From contig NC_052046.1 of assembly GCF_015832195.1 (NCBI RefSeq), forward strand, positions 17,042,161 through 17,106,160: DNA of 64,000 nucleotides, read 5' to 3'. The notes under the pieces are model-generated. The model had not been told where the DNA came from. It made no database searches and was given only the letters and a program-made list of their open reading frames with translations. The translations under genes were made by a program, and so were the position numbers. Each line of letters begins with the position of its first letter. The stretch's first letter is position 1. This document shows positions 21,686 to 35,500 of the stretch, piece after piece. The DNA is from Motacilla alba alba (Eukaryota; Chordata; Aves; Passeriformes; Motacillidae).

Positions 21686-22077
21686 GTAAGATAACTGTGC
21701 TTATCTGTACACCACAGTGTGACCTCTGTAATTTGTTTTACAGAAAACTGTTGCTCACAGAGAAGATCGTGCAATTTCCCAGTTATTACAATATATCCCC
21801 TTAATTTATTTCAGTTATTTAGAAGATTACAAAGCACAGCATGCTAGAGAAACACAAATAATAACTCTGAATTTCAACATTATCACCTATAAATGGAAAA
21901 AAACCTCTTATTCATCACAATTGGATAAAGGAGAAGAACTCAAAAACAATTCACACTTTCCCTAGGACAACCATTTAAGACCAACAACTCATTTGCAAAA
22001 TTCAAACCCAAAAGAAAGAGCAGCTTGCTAAAAACTGAATTACTGAGATGTTTTTCTACTTTGTCTTTCCAAAGGAT

Positions 22078-22186
22078 ACAAATAAAACCTCTCAACCAAA
22101 ACAACAAATAAAACCTCTCAACTAAAACAACAAATAAAACCTCTCAACCAAAACAACAAATAAAACATCTCAACCAAAACAAAACC
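22078..22186. repeat. 26-bp tandem repeat, about 4 copies
   Basis: The unit aaataaaacctctcaaccaa plus aacaac is repeated four times with one or two substitutions per copy (ctcaact; catctc). The AAATAAA within each unit is on the plus strand and does not serve DHX29. Confidence 0.92.
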
Positions 22187-22623
22187 TAGGAAATTTATTT
22201 AAGGTACAGATTTAGTTTATATCTTCAATGAATATAATTTGCAGGTTTTGATTTCGGTGTGGGAATACTGAACGCAAAGTTGAGATCTTAAGAATAAAAT
22301 TTCCTGTTCAAATGCTTCCTTGCCTAAATGGTGCTGTAAAAAAACCCCAAAAATCACTTTCTGCCTCCTTTGAAATTAGGAGACTACCACTACATTATCA
22401 TAATGCACAAAAGAATAACAGATATGATCCTTGTTCCTTCAGAGCTGTTAGCAAAGAGCTTTCCTCCTCCAGAACTGGTATAAGCTAATGTGCACAAGCT
22501 GGACAGCAATACCAGTTCTGCTGTGATAATATAATTAGATAGGCTCCATATATTTTGCACTTTTATGCATTTAATTTCCTGAGCACCCTTTCTGTACGTG
22601 ATTAACCTCTGCTGTATAAAATT

Positions 22624-22629
22624 TTTATT
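22624..22629 (-). terminator. DHX29: First AATAAA beyond the DHX29 stop codon
   Basis: Between the stop (23765) and here I find no AATAAA or ATTAAA on the minus strand, so a canonical signal would imply a 3' UTR of about 1.1 kb. A non-canonical nearer site or the more distal hexamers are alternatives. Confidence 0.3.
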
Positions 22630-23764
22630 TTTCAGATTAAACAAAAGTTGTCATCTACACAGTGCTTCTGTCTGTGAAGACAGTTCCTATTTGACTGCAA
22701 CTGTTTAACAGCAAAATCCTCCCCACCAATATAGTCCTTATTCTTGAAAGCTATGTTGGCAATCTAAAATTTCACTTCATAATTAGAAAGAGTGTGGATA
22801 GGTAGAAGGTGAGACCATCTGATTCATTCCCTATTCAGTTAAGGATTATTCAGTATTAAAGAAACAAGAAATGAAGGATTACACAGATCCTTTGTCATTG
22901 TCATCCTATCCAGTCACCGTGAGCAAGCAGGGTAGGAGAGAACTGCCACTGAAGTTTCCACTAGGAGCTTTTCTGGTATTTCCTTGAAGAGGGTCAATGT
23001 GAATTTTCATCAATAAGAGGAGAAAAAACACATGATCATCTCTTGAAGGGGGCCTGGAGAACTATGCAAAACTCAACATACAAAAAAGGGAGAGCAAAAT
23101 ATAGTACAGTTGCAAAGTTGCAAGGATCAAGGTAAACAGGGAGGAACAACTGTGAGAAGAGGCACATCCTCTTCTTTGGGAGGAGCTGCTGGTCAGTACA
23201 CAGCTCGCTGAGCACTCATTCACAGCAGTCCATGCTATCATCTTAAAGACAATTATAGAGCATCTTCTCAATATAAATCATACAGAAAAATTAAGACTTC
23301 TCTAAGATGTCTTGGTTTAACACTGTAAATTAACAATTAAAAAATCATCACTTAGGAAACTCATATGAGAAACATTTGTCTTTTGTTTGCATAAATGGAA
23401 TTCTACTCAACTGAGATTCAGGATCGAATCTTCAATCATCAGTACACACTGTACTGATGGTATGATTAGCATATTAAGTTAAAAAAGAGAAACAGCTGTG
23501 AACAATTCATATTTTGAAAAAACTGCTTGCAGTTGTCATTCATACAGTCAAGACAAATGGCACCAAATATAGTGTAAAGGCTGAACATATCCAATGTTTA
23601 TCTTAAAACTGATAAAAAGAAAGGCTGATCCTATGCAAAAATCATGCAGTCTATCCCCATCATGGCTGGTATCAACCCCACTAAGAATTCAAATACTTCC
23701 AATTAATGGAGTGTGTATTTCCCCTGCAATTGATGAAGCTCTGATTTGTTACTGATTTCCGATT

Positions 23765-26700
23765 TCAGTTACCATTTTCTGTTTTTATCAGCTCTTTGAT
23801 GATGTATAAGACCGTGTCATCTAGAAAAGAAAAAAAACAAAAACACAGCATGTGAAAAAGAGCAAGCTTAAAAACTGATTCTCAAAATGCCAAAAATTGT
23901 AAGAGAAGTCTAGCGCTCAGCAACTTAAAATTTTAATGTTTTAGGCTATACCAGAATCTAAAGCAAAATAAGTGATTACCATATGGCAAGCAAAAGGACA
24001 AACAGTATGTACACAGTATATCATCACAAAATTTTTCGATGAACTGCTGATGACCATTTCAGTATTCCACAAGAGATTGGGAAAGTCGTGGGTTAACTCC
24101 AGATACATTAGCATATAGGAACTCCCTTTCTTCCCCTTCTATAATATGCTCCCGAACATCCAGTGTCCAAATTTTTAACTGCTCACTATCCCTTACTTTT
24201 GGGAACCAACATGCCATTAGTTAACCTAGATTTTGTTAGATTTTGTTTGTGCAAGTAACAACTTGCACAACACTTATAAATCATCTATACCTAGGATTCT
24301 CCACACATAATCTCAATTCTATTTTGAGATGCTTGCCTCACCATTACTACCACTACCTTGAATGCTGTTACCAGGAATATCTTTAAAATGACAGTTGTGC
24401 AGATCTTTGTATATCTGGGGTGAGCCACACAATATATGCAGGGTTAGTAATGACTTTCTGGACACCTCCTAATGGAACTTTCCTGTCACACATGCTACTG
24501 TGTGAGGATGCAGTGTACTAATGATTCCCCAGTTTTGCTACAAGGTCCATTTAACAAAAAGTAATGCCAGCAATAAGTTACCTTCAAGTGACATTTTGGG
24601 ATTTTCAAGCTTCTTCTTCAAAACAGACTCAATGAGAACTCTCAGCTGTTTGAAAATTACTGCTATCTTAACAGGAGCCTATAAAGAAATCAAAAAATAG
24701 ATCAAAATATTACCCTACATATAAACAAGAGTTTATAACAAGATTCCTGAAAACATGATGCACATATGTGATTTTTAATGGTAATGATAATCATGATGGA
24801 TATCTCATATATATACTCATTAATATCTCATATATATACTCATTAAATGACTGTGCTTACATTATGTTTTAGCTTTAGGCACCAGTTGTTCACCGTATCA
24901 AAGCCTGAAGAACAGCAGCTAAGAAGAGTAACTTAGAATGTGTTTCCACACAACCAGCATAAGAGGAAATTATTAAATTATTACGTCACCAATAAGCTGC
25001 CCAATTAATTGCCTTTTTACCCCCCAAGGTAACAAAGTCCAAATTACACTTACACCTGAAATAAAACAGATACGCATTTTCCTCTTGGGAGGCCTGCCAG
25101 GCCTCATGACAAGACAATCACAAGCCTTTTCTAAATCTCACTATGAATTTGGATACCTGAACCCACTCCCAAAAAGATTTAATTTTATCCTTTCCTCCCT
25201 ATTTCAATCTTTATTTCATTGATATGCTGCCTTTGGTACAAGTAGCTGCTACAGCAGAAGCCCAAAATGCAAGGTATTTTGCTTAGCATCTCAGTAGAAA
25301 AGTAGAAATTCTGAGACATTGTAAGATGTGATTAGCCCCGTAACAGCACAACTGGAGTCATCCAGGGACCAGAAAAAATCTCTAACAAATCCACTAGGGA
25401 CTTGCTTGTTAAAATTCCCTGTTAATGAAAATCAGTGAATTAAATTAGCTGACTGCTTACTTGGATCAACAGACTGCAAAAATTTTTTTTTGCTGCTTAC
25501 AGTTGTCTTTGAGAGTAGCACAAGGCCCAGAGCACAGAAAATTGTAACCACGCAGCTGCCTGGATAGCATAACTTGCCATTTATCAGAATTTACAGAGGA
25601 TCTTTTCATGACAACTATTTTGTCTGCAAGAATATACTAGGAAAGTGCTCTTAATTTTCCAGTTTCCAAGTAAAACTTATACATGCAGAAAGGAAAAAAA
25701 TCAAATCAATAAAACAAACACTCCAAACCCAAGTAAGCACCTATTTTACAACTTGGATTTTTTTTTCCAAACAATTCTGTCTGCACTATAGAACAGTACA
25801 AACAGTAGTGTGCTAAAGACAAATAAGTAGTTACAAGATTGTAAAATTATAAGAAAGGGTAATATAAAAGCAGTACACTCTTTTGCTTTAATACAAGCTT
25901 TATAAAAAAAGATTTAGTCTGCATCCATTTTCAATACCTTTTCTGAAAGAACACTTTCCTCTTGAAGAGGGAGGGAACTGATTTGTTGCATACCACCTAT
26001 GACAAGTCTATTCTTTGGAGTGTGATTTATTTAGATTTCATTACATGTATATAAAATTTCCCATCATTATCTTAAATTTTCTCCTCCTTTATTCCCTCTT
26101 GTCTCCATCTCCCATATACTGTGATCCGAATTAAGCTAATATATCAACTATGTAATATGAAAGCTCACAGAATCACAAAAGGTAGTTTAGTTATAACTCC
26201 AATGCACCTGAAAATGGATCCAACCATCAACTGTCAAGAGACGCTCACGATGCTGGACTTCTATATCCCCACCAAAAAGCAAAATGGGAAAGGGGGATAT
26301 TAAAGTAGTTTCTCTCAAATACACCTTGGCATACCTCACCTGCACATAAACAAACATGAACAATTAAAAACAGCAACAAAAAATCCCAAACAACCTAACA
26401 TTCTACCACACTAAATTTGATTGCTACTTCTACAAGCAAGAAATACACTTTTTTCCTTTTTTCAAGATGCAACCAAAACAAGTTATTGCAAACAATCAAT
26501 AGCTATTTGTCTGCTTTACACACATAAAATAACTCATTCCAAGTAAGTGACAGGCTTATATGCTAGAAGTTAGCTAAAGCCACAGTTATCTTCTTAAAGA
26601 TAGAGATATAATATTAACCTAGTGGTGTTAATAGAAGTAACACTAAAATAATAACACTACTGCAGCAAAAAGCAGACAAAGCTCTTTCATTATACATTCT

Positions 26701-29544
26701 TCTTGGGAACTGTTTTATCAGTTTATCTATATCTACATACGCACATGTGTAAATGTGGTACACACGGACACACACAATGCATGAAGTATGGGGCTCAGCA
26801 CATGCTGCTTCTGGCTTTGGAACATCCCGAATAAAGATAGAATGGGGTGAAATGAGTTGCAGTCAGAAGCATGGACATAAAAAGAGTGCATCTTCTGCAC
26901 AAAAGTGCAGGCTTAGTTTGCCCCACTCTTCATGGAATAACCTACCTACCTTAGCTGCTGTCTCGTCATCATACTATGATGTTCTTGGGGGTGTGGAAAT
27001 ATTTTCAACTCTCAAAAAATACTATAACTTTATATGCATTAAAAGTCTAATGCTTCCTGCTTCTCCACAGTAAATTTGGCCATTAAACAACTGTCAAACT
27101 TTTGCTGTACAAGAAGTATAACTAAATACAAACACTTAAATTTAGCAAATAGCTGACAAGATTTTCAATTGAAGGGGAAAGAAGTTAAAAAAAATGCACT
27201 CTGGGAATTTAGCTGTCCATTAGAGAACTGGCTCTTTTATTTCATTACTGGTGTATGTCAATACCAAGTTTCAAAACCTCAGAACAGTAACAAAGCAGAC
27301 TTTGAAAAGTTACTATTACATATTACTGTGTAAAGTGCTATTAAAATCAACAAGACTGTATTTAAAAAATCAATCATACTATTAAGTTAAATGATACACA
27401 AAAAATGCCTTCCATTTATAGCTACCAGCTTCACCATGAACAGATCTGTCCATGGTCTTCAGCTTCACCTTCTTTTTCTTCAGCACTCAGCTGATTCACT
27501 TTTATGGACTTTAGGATCATTAGATAATAAGACTCTTTTAACATAAAAGAATTAGATATCAAAAAACATATGAGAGACAGAAGTCCACCTTTACACAGAC
27601 TACTAGCTACATTCACTATCTCCAACTTACCTTCTCCTGGTAGAGCAGCCATCCATATGTTTGCAAGTCTCGATTTACAGAAGAGGGATGAACTTGAGCT
27701 TTACCCTGAGCAGTTTCTACCGTGCAAGCCAGCTTCTCTGTAATATCCACAGGCTTTGCATATAGTATTTTTCCTACGTTGTCATACAGCCCTGCAGTCA
27801 ACACAGCTTTAAGAAGAGCTATTTCACTGAGAGACAGGGATTGTGTAGCTCCATTTCCATCCCATCCACACTGTGCTGAAGGTGCTGTAAACCCTGCTGC
27901 TCTGACCACCCTTATGAGTTCTTGCTTCACATCCTGAAATTAGGATGGTATTAGTAAAATTTTGAATTTAAAAAGTTACATACTCCACTTCAACAGCAGG
28001 AAATGACACTTCATCTGAATTACTCATGCTCTCCAGGGGAAATCCCTTACTAGAATAATCACTTGCATTTTCTGCAGCCACACTGGAATCCTAGCTATTT
28101 CTATGATAAAAACATTATTTATAGCAATGTGGTACCTGGAATATAGGATTAAACATATGGAAATATATATTCTGCAAATACTAAATCTCTACCTGCAGTT
28201 AAAAGGAAAAGATACGTTTGCATCGAAGACCCAGTTCTGCTTAGAAGTACTCAGTCACCCAAACTTGAAAGGAAAGATCAATTAAAACATTTTTTCACCA
28301 AAAGTAAGAGGCCATTCATGTACGTTTGTGGCTCATCTTTCAAATTAACTGTTAATAAATATGTCATTTGATATAAAGAATAATATAAATATTTTAATTT
28401 ATGAAGTTTTGATTCTCTGATGAAAGTAAGGCCCAGCTTCTCCAATGGCAGTGACTACAAAGCTGTTTACCAAAGTGTGCACATCCAAAACTCAAATACA
28501 GACACAGACTGTGTCAACTCTCAACTCTCTTGGTTGAGAGTGTTAATTTCATCAGTCCCTAAATTCTACTTGCTTTTATCTTGTCTAAATAGTAACTGTG
28601 ATATATCATTTCTTTAAAAGGGAATGACATTTTCAGAGGGAAATTTTAACAAATAACTTATGAGTACAGAGCATAATTAAAAGTTTTACCTCCAGAGTTA
28701 ACAGTGAAGTCCTGCTAAGGAAATTCCTTCTGCAATAAGTCATTTCAGCACGATACCCTCCTTCCTGTCGGGCCCTTTTCCACCTAAGGAAAAAATAGTA
28801 TCTTATTACAGCAAAAAACCCATCAAGACTATAACAGTAGAAGAAGCTCTAAGCTAAAAAAAGAAAAATGTGTTTTGGCAAGCTTTCTCCACTATAAAGT
28901 AAGATGTATTAATGAAGATGAATTTTGCTGGTGTACGGACACTCCAAAGAACATGTCTGTAATGTAGATTTGACAGATACTAATGAAAACACAAGGTGAT
29001 TCACTCTCAACCCCCACACATTTCTGTCTGCCTTGACAGTCAAAACAAAATTCAGACTTAGTGGTAATACCCTAAGGAGGAAAAAACCTGTAAGTCATTT
29101 TATACATTTGTGCTTTATCAAATACAAAATATTCTGGTCAAAATACCACAAACAGCAAACAAAATACTTTAAACACTAGGATAAACTGACACAGTAAACC
29201 TCTGTATGTGTGCAGGCAATTAAAAGGTATTGAAGAACAAAACACTAAGCGAACTATCCATTTGTGTTACAGTACTTGGCAATCTATTGTTATGCTGAAC
29301 AGAAAAAACTTGAAATAAAAGCAGTTCAATAATATTAAGGATTCTCTACATAACTGCATTATGTGTTATCTGCTACTAGTTATGAGCATAGGAGAATCAT
29401 CACTTACCCCAGATAAGCGTTGTAGATTGTTATATGGTCTGAAACTGCCATAGCTAGAGATGATTTTGCAAGATCTGCTTCATCTTTTCGACCAATAGGT
29501 GTAGTAAACGGGGATTTTTCCGTCATAACAGCAGCCAAAGTTGC
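23765..29544 (-). CDS. DHX29: DHX29 exons 22-27: C-terminal helicase-associated and OB-fold region (aa 1090-1361)
   Basis: Coding exons: 29544-29408, 28783-28690, 27933-27631, 26339-26208, 24678-24582, 23820-23765. They encode the DEAH-helicase-associated and OB-fold domains: [19 protein letters not shown], the long exon with [15 protein letters not shown] and HPSSVNRDL, then [16 protein letters not shown] in exon 25. The protein ends ELIKTENGN. Exon 25 lies isolated between introns of about 1.3 and 1.5 kb and is easily missed, because an opposite-strand frame overlaps it. Confidence 0.95.
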
Positions 29545-32500
29545 CTGCAATTTTCAGTACACATCACTTAGAAGTATTTTGTTATAAGCTTACAGATTTA
29601 TAAAACAAATAGCCTGAAATTTTCTTTTATCATTATCTTAGCATTATGGCCTTAGGTTCCAAGGGACCTTAAAGATCATCTAGTTTCAAGCTCCTGCTTT
29701 AAGCAGGGACACCTTCCCCTAATCCAGGTTGCTCAAAGACCCCACCTAACCCAGCCTTGAACACTTCTAGCAATGGGACATCCACAACTTCTCGGGGCAA
29801 CCTGTGCCAGTGTCTCACCACCCTCACAGTAAAGAATTTCTTCCTAATATTGAATCAAACCAAACACGCCTTCAGTTCAAACCCATTCCCTCTTGTCCTG
29901 TTACCACATGCCCTTTTCAGAAGTTCTTCTCCACTGCCCTTCAGATACTGAAAAGCTGCAATTAGGTCATGCTGAAGCCTTTTCTCCATGATGAACAACC
30001 CCAATTCTCTCAGTCTCCCCGAAGAAGAGGTACTCCAATCCTGTCTGATCATCCTTGTGATAAACTCACTGCAGCAGGTCCACATCCTTCTTGTGCTGGG
30101 GCTCCCAGAGCTGGATCCAGCACTGCAGGTGGGGTGTCATGAAAGCACAGAAGAGGGGAAGAATCCCCTCCCTCCCCTGCCGCCCACACTGCTCTGGATG
30201 CAGCCCAGGACATGTTTGGCTCTCTGGGCTGTGAGTGCCCATGGCTAGGTCATGTCCAGCCTCTCACCCACAAACACCCCCAAGTCCTTCTCCTCAGGGC
30301 TGCTCTGGATCTGTTCATCCCCACCATGTGCTGGTATCTGGGGCTGTCCTAACCCTGGTGCAGCACCAGACCTTGGCCTGCACTTGGCCTGACCAGCACT
30401 TGACGTTGTGAGCTCTGCATCTGCCCACTTCTCCAGGTCCCTTTGGATGACATCCCATCCTTCAGATGTGTCAACAGCACTGTAACACAGCACCACTCAG
30501 ATTGGGGTCATCTGCAAATCTGCTGAGGATGTACTCGATCCCTTTGTCTTATGTCACTGATGAAGATAATAAATAACTCTGGTCCCAACACAGACCCCTG
30601 AGGGCACCACTTGTCACTGATGTCCACCAGGACACTGAGCCCTTGACCATGAGCCTCTGGATGGAACTGTACAACCACTTTCTTATCCATCTAACAGTTC
30701 ACCCTCTGAATCCAACTCTCTGCAGTTTAGATGGGGGACCATGGTAAAGGTTTTGCAGAAATCCAGATGAGTATGTAGCCTTTCCCTTGTCCACGGATGT
30801 GGTCGCTCCAGCACAGAAGGCTACCACGTTGGTTAAGCAGGACTTGCCCTTAGTTAAGCTCATGCTGGTGTCTTGAATCACCTTCCTGTCCTCCAAGTGC
30901 CACAGTATATTTCTAGAAGGATCTGTTCCATGATCTTCCCAGGTACAGAATTGAAGCTGACAGTTTAGTAGCTCCCAAGGCTCCTCTTTTCTACTTTTTA
31001 AAAAAAAAAAGATGGGTACAATGTTTCCCCTTTCCCAGTCACCTGGGACTTCACCTGACTGCCATAAAAGTGGTTGCCATTGATGACTGAGGCAAAAAAC
31101 CTGGACAGCAAGCCTGATTATCCCCTGTGGAGAGTACCTAGGAGTACAGAATCATAGAATCACTTTGAGTTGGAAAAGACCTAAGAGATCATGGAGTCCA
31201 ACCATAAAGAACACTTACATTATTCCCCTCCATGATGTCTGGGTGCCCTCATCCTAAAGTAAACATTTTAACTTGCATCACCTTTTCAAAATACCATCTT
31301 ACAAGAAATCAGATTAATTGCAAAGAATTAACAATTTTTATACTTTTTAAAGTATTTTTTCCCACTCACCACAGGATCCAAGCAGCCAAATATAGCACCA
31401 AATATAAGCATTTTGCCAATCTTGACATTAACAGGAAGGGCTGCAAGGTGCTGGCCCAATGGAGTCAGCTTGGGCTCGTTTAACTGACAAGCACCAATCT
31501 TCCTCAAAAGATTCATTGCATTGCCAATTACTTGCTGCTGTGGTGGATCTAATGCCCTGGAAAGAAAATCTTCAGGAGAGCCAAGACTGCATTTCTGTGA
31601 AGTAAGGAGACATATATTTCAATATAAAAATTTATTATAAAAAAGTTATCTAACAGCTACACAGAAAACTGGAAAGCTGATCTTGCATCAAAAGTTCACA
31701 TTCCCTTCCGACCAAACAAGCATCTTGTTTCTTGGAAGGCTGACATGCCCCACATTAGGTAAACAAAATTTCACTGTTTGGAAGTGCTTCATATGGCATG
31801 ACCACGGTTCAGAGAAGTGTGTTACCAGCAATCACTGATGAGCAGGGGACTCTCACTCCTGATGGGCTGCAGTTCAACCCAGCACTAATTTGCCAGGTTG
31901 CTAGTTTTCCCATGCACATCCTACTCACTTAAGACATGGTGAGAGGTAAAGGAATTCCTCGCTTAAACAGAAATCAATTAGAAGGCTATTAACAGAGTTT
32001 AAAATTGTCACTCTGAGGCAAACGGGAATCATATTCATAATCACTATTCTCTGAACAGCATGCTCGTATTTTACAGCAATCAAGTGCTGAGTTACTCCCT
32101 GACCTGTACGAGAAGCCCCACTAAGTAACTGCATCGGATTAGGTTTGTAATAACAAACCTTTTCAGCTACTAGGATCAATAATTCCAAAACAGGCAATAG
32201 TATGAAAGAGTAATTCATCCAGAGGCATGCAGAATATTTTTAGCTAACAAGGTGTAGCTTGTGTTGCCAGGTTTAGGTAGCAGGGGCTGCATGGGTGAGT
32301 TTGGTGGGAAGCTGAGAGCAGTTTTCACTACATCTAGCCAACGCCAGGTAGCTCCAGGGCAGACCCACTGGCCAAGACTGAGCCAATCAGTGATGGTGAT
32401 CATGCCTCCAGGAGAAGTTACTACACAGAAACAAATTGCAGCCAGAGAAGAGGAAGAGGAGGTGAAAATAATTCTGAAGACACCAAAACCAGTGAATAAA

Positions 32501-35500
32501 GTAGGGGAGGAGGTTCTCCAGCTGCTACAGCCCATGGTGAGGAAGGCTGTTCCTCTGCAGTTCATGGAGGTCTGTGGTGGAGCCCACACTCAAGCAGGTG
32601 GATGCCTGAAGGATGCTGTGACACTGCGGAGAGCTCACACTGGAGCAGGCTCCTGGCAGGACCTGTGGTGCCATGATGAGAGAAGCCCACACTGCAGCAG
32701 GTTTGCTGACAGAACTTATGACCCTGAGGGGGATCCATGCTGAAGCAGTTAATGAAAAACTGCAACGTGTGGGAAGGATTCACACTGCAGAAGCTTGTAA
32801 AGGACTCTCCAGTGGAAGGGACCCCAAGATGGAGCAGAGGAAGGAGTCCTCCCTTTCTCTGAGGAGGAAGCAGCAGCATAAGTCTGTGATAACTGACCAA
32901 AACTCATCTCTGATAACTGACCATTCCTCATCTCCCTGTGCTGATGGAGGATAGGAGGTAGGGAATTGGGAAATAAAGTTAAGCCCAGGAAAGAGGGAGG
33001 GGTGGTTTTTACTTCTCATTAACCTACTCTAACTTAATTGGATAAAATATAAATTCAATTATTTCCACAATTCAAGTCTCTTTTGCCTGGGACAGTAACT
33101 GGTGAGTAATCTTTTGTGTCCTTATCTGTAGCTATGAGCCTTTTGTTATATTTTCTCTTCCATCCACCTGAGGTGGAGAGTAATAGAGGAGCTTTGGGGC
33201 CACCCAGCGTCCAGCCATGGTCAACCCACCACACAAGGTTAGCAATTCTAAAACCAAAAGCCGTACCATAATATGAAGGCATAATTCCTCCAAAGGCACA
33301 CGCAGTATTTCTGGAACAGAATATTCCATGAAGCTTTCAAACCTGCAACATCATAAAATTTATAGTCAACTAAATCTTTTCATCAAACTTATAAATCTGG
33401 TTTTTACATGGTCATTCTTTGCGGTTTTTCTCTTGAGGGGCAGGGAAGGGTAAGCCATTCATACTTTGAATTAAGGTATGTGTTGTGGCTTGGAAAACAA
33501 GTTTTAGTCCGAGACAGAAAGGTAGGAAACCCCAATTTTCAAAACAAGTCTGTAAAATGGTTTCAAACTGAAAAGTCTTTTAGGGGGCTAAAAGGCACAC
33601 TTCATTGGTTATATCAAAAGACTTTAACATTAATTCTTTCTCAGCTGAAAGTCACTTTAGGTTTTCACAGAAGCAGGAAAAAGGTTATTCCATTGCAGTA
33701 ACAGAAAATAATTCTGCAGTGCCCCCATCTCATCCAGAGAGATTACCTTCTCAGAAGCCTACAGATTTGTCTGATAAAAAATTCAAAGTTTAGGAGATAA
33801 AGTTTGCATTTGATGTAAGCCAATCAGGTGGTGTAAAAATTGATATTCTACAATTTCCTCTGCTGCACTTTTCCTTTAATTATGAATATTTTTTTAAAAA
33901 ACACACTACAGAAATAGTAAGAATAAAATTAACTTTTTCAGAAAGTGTGAAAGACTACTCTAACACTTTATACATATGATACTCAAATTCTTGTTTTGGT
34001 TGAGTTTTTTTCAGTCTTATCTTTCTGGTTTGCAGTACATAAAGTGAATTTCAACAAGTATTCTTGGTCTTGCACAGAAAAAAAATACGTTCTCTATGTG
34101 ATTTACAGAATTTTGCTAAGTTTACAATACCTGTCTCTGGTGTACATTCGGAAGCAGAACCCATCCCTAACACGCCCAGCTCTTCCTTGCCGCTGCAGAG
34201 CGCTAGCTTTACTAACAAAGGTCTCTTCCAGGGAACTCATCTGACTGCTTTCATGATACCTTAAACATTATAAAACATATTCAGATTTCAGAAATGAAAT
34301 TTTCATGTATATATAACCTGAAGACCAGCATACTGACAATATATCTAATGAACAATTTTTGAAAATACATTTAGTTTTGAAAACCAAGCACATCTCGGAG
34401 GAACTGTATAATAACTAGAATAGAAATCACTACTGAAAGTATAAAAACTGGAAAATGAAAGCTTTTTTATTTCATTTCTTTGGCAATTCAGAATAATTCT
34501 AACACATTGTGTGGGGATTTTCACATTTGAAGTGAAGAAAAATAACTTTCAAAAACTGAGATAGCAGAAAAAATACTTTCTTCATTTTTAAAACAGTACT
34601 TAATCATAATTATCCATACATTATATCCATTATCTATGAATTTCCCTTGCTCTTCTCACCATCTGAAACTCCAAACATACATCCCAAACCTGTACCAAAA
34701 ACTGTAAGCTTTTAAATGAGCTTAGCACATTTTTGCATCCAGAACTCTAATTAACAGTGATAATTACAAAAAGTATTGCTCTAATTTAATAAGGATACTA
34801 CAAAATCCTTGCAGCTCTACCCTCCAAATATTTACAGTAACCACAGCGTGACTGATGAAAATCAAACTCTCACCTATTTTCTTTTGTTCTCCCAGTATCA
34901 ATAACAAAGACAACATCTGGTATTGTGATACCTGTCTCTGCTATATTGGTTGCCAAAACAATCTGGAAAGAGTAACGTAACATAAATAGAAGAACTGAAA
35001 GGTGTAACAGGTTTCAACCTTTAAATCAGTATTATGGAGTAAGTGTGGTTAATTTTTTTTTACCCAGAAATGTTTCCTTAAATAATCTGACAAATAATTA
35101 AGAACTACATGGTAGTTGAAACATAATTAAGAAAATGGTCTAGTTTTCCCCAAAGAGAGAAATTACATGTTAGGAAATAATTTCACATTCACGTTTTGCT
35201 TTATAATCCATCAAAATTACTGTTACTATCTGCCAAAATTGATCAACATTTAATTACACAATTTGGCAGTAAATAAAATAGTATTTTTCCAAGATAAAAG
35301 CCATAGTTACTGGTTAACAATAGTTAAAATACAGGTAAGTAATAATTAATGAAAATCACAGAGAAATTTTAGGTTTAAGAATTTGTCCAATACTGTCAAT
35401 GTTTTCACAGCATATTATCTTCTACCCATTACAGACTCATTACAGACCACCGAATTAAAATGGTTTCTTTGCAGAGAGGAAATTCTAGGAACACCTAGTT

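Larger units (their letters stand above)
20881..22623. other. CCNO-DHX29 intergenic region
   Basis: No gene found. It contains a poly(T) tract (21665-21685), a 26-bp tandem repeat (22078-22186) and several minus-strand AATAAA hexamers (22194-22199, 21543-21548) that could be distal DHX29 poly(A) signals. Confidence 0.5.

Noticed and set aside
24248..24269. 9-bp perfect stem with 4-nt loop in DHX29 intron 26
   Set aside because: Short palindromes of this size are common by chance over tens of kilobases.
26121..26303. Plus-strand frame over DHX29 exon 25
   Set aside because: The minus strand gives a 132-nt exon with [13 protein letters not shown], correct phase and good splice sites.
31925..32218. 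97-codon minus-strand frame in DHX29 intron 20
   Set aside because: It is open by chance. Part overlaps the decayed exon 20 copy but in a different frame.
32261..32954. Plus-strand frames of 93-160 codons near 32.3-32.9 kb
   Set aside because: They lie entirely inside the solo LTR and its internal repeats, and are not a host gene.
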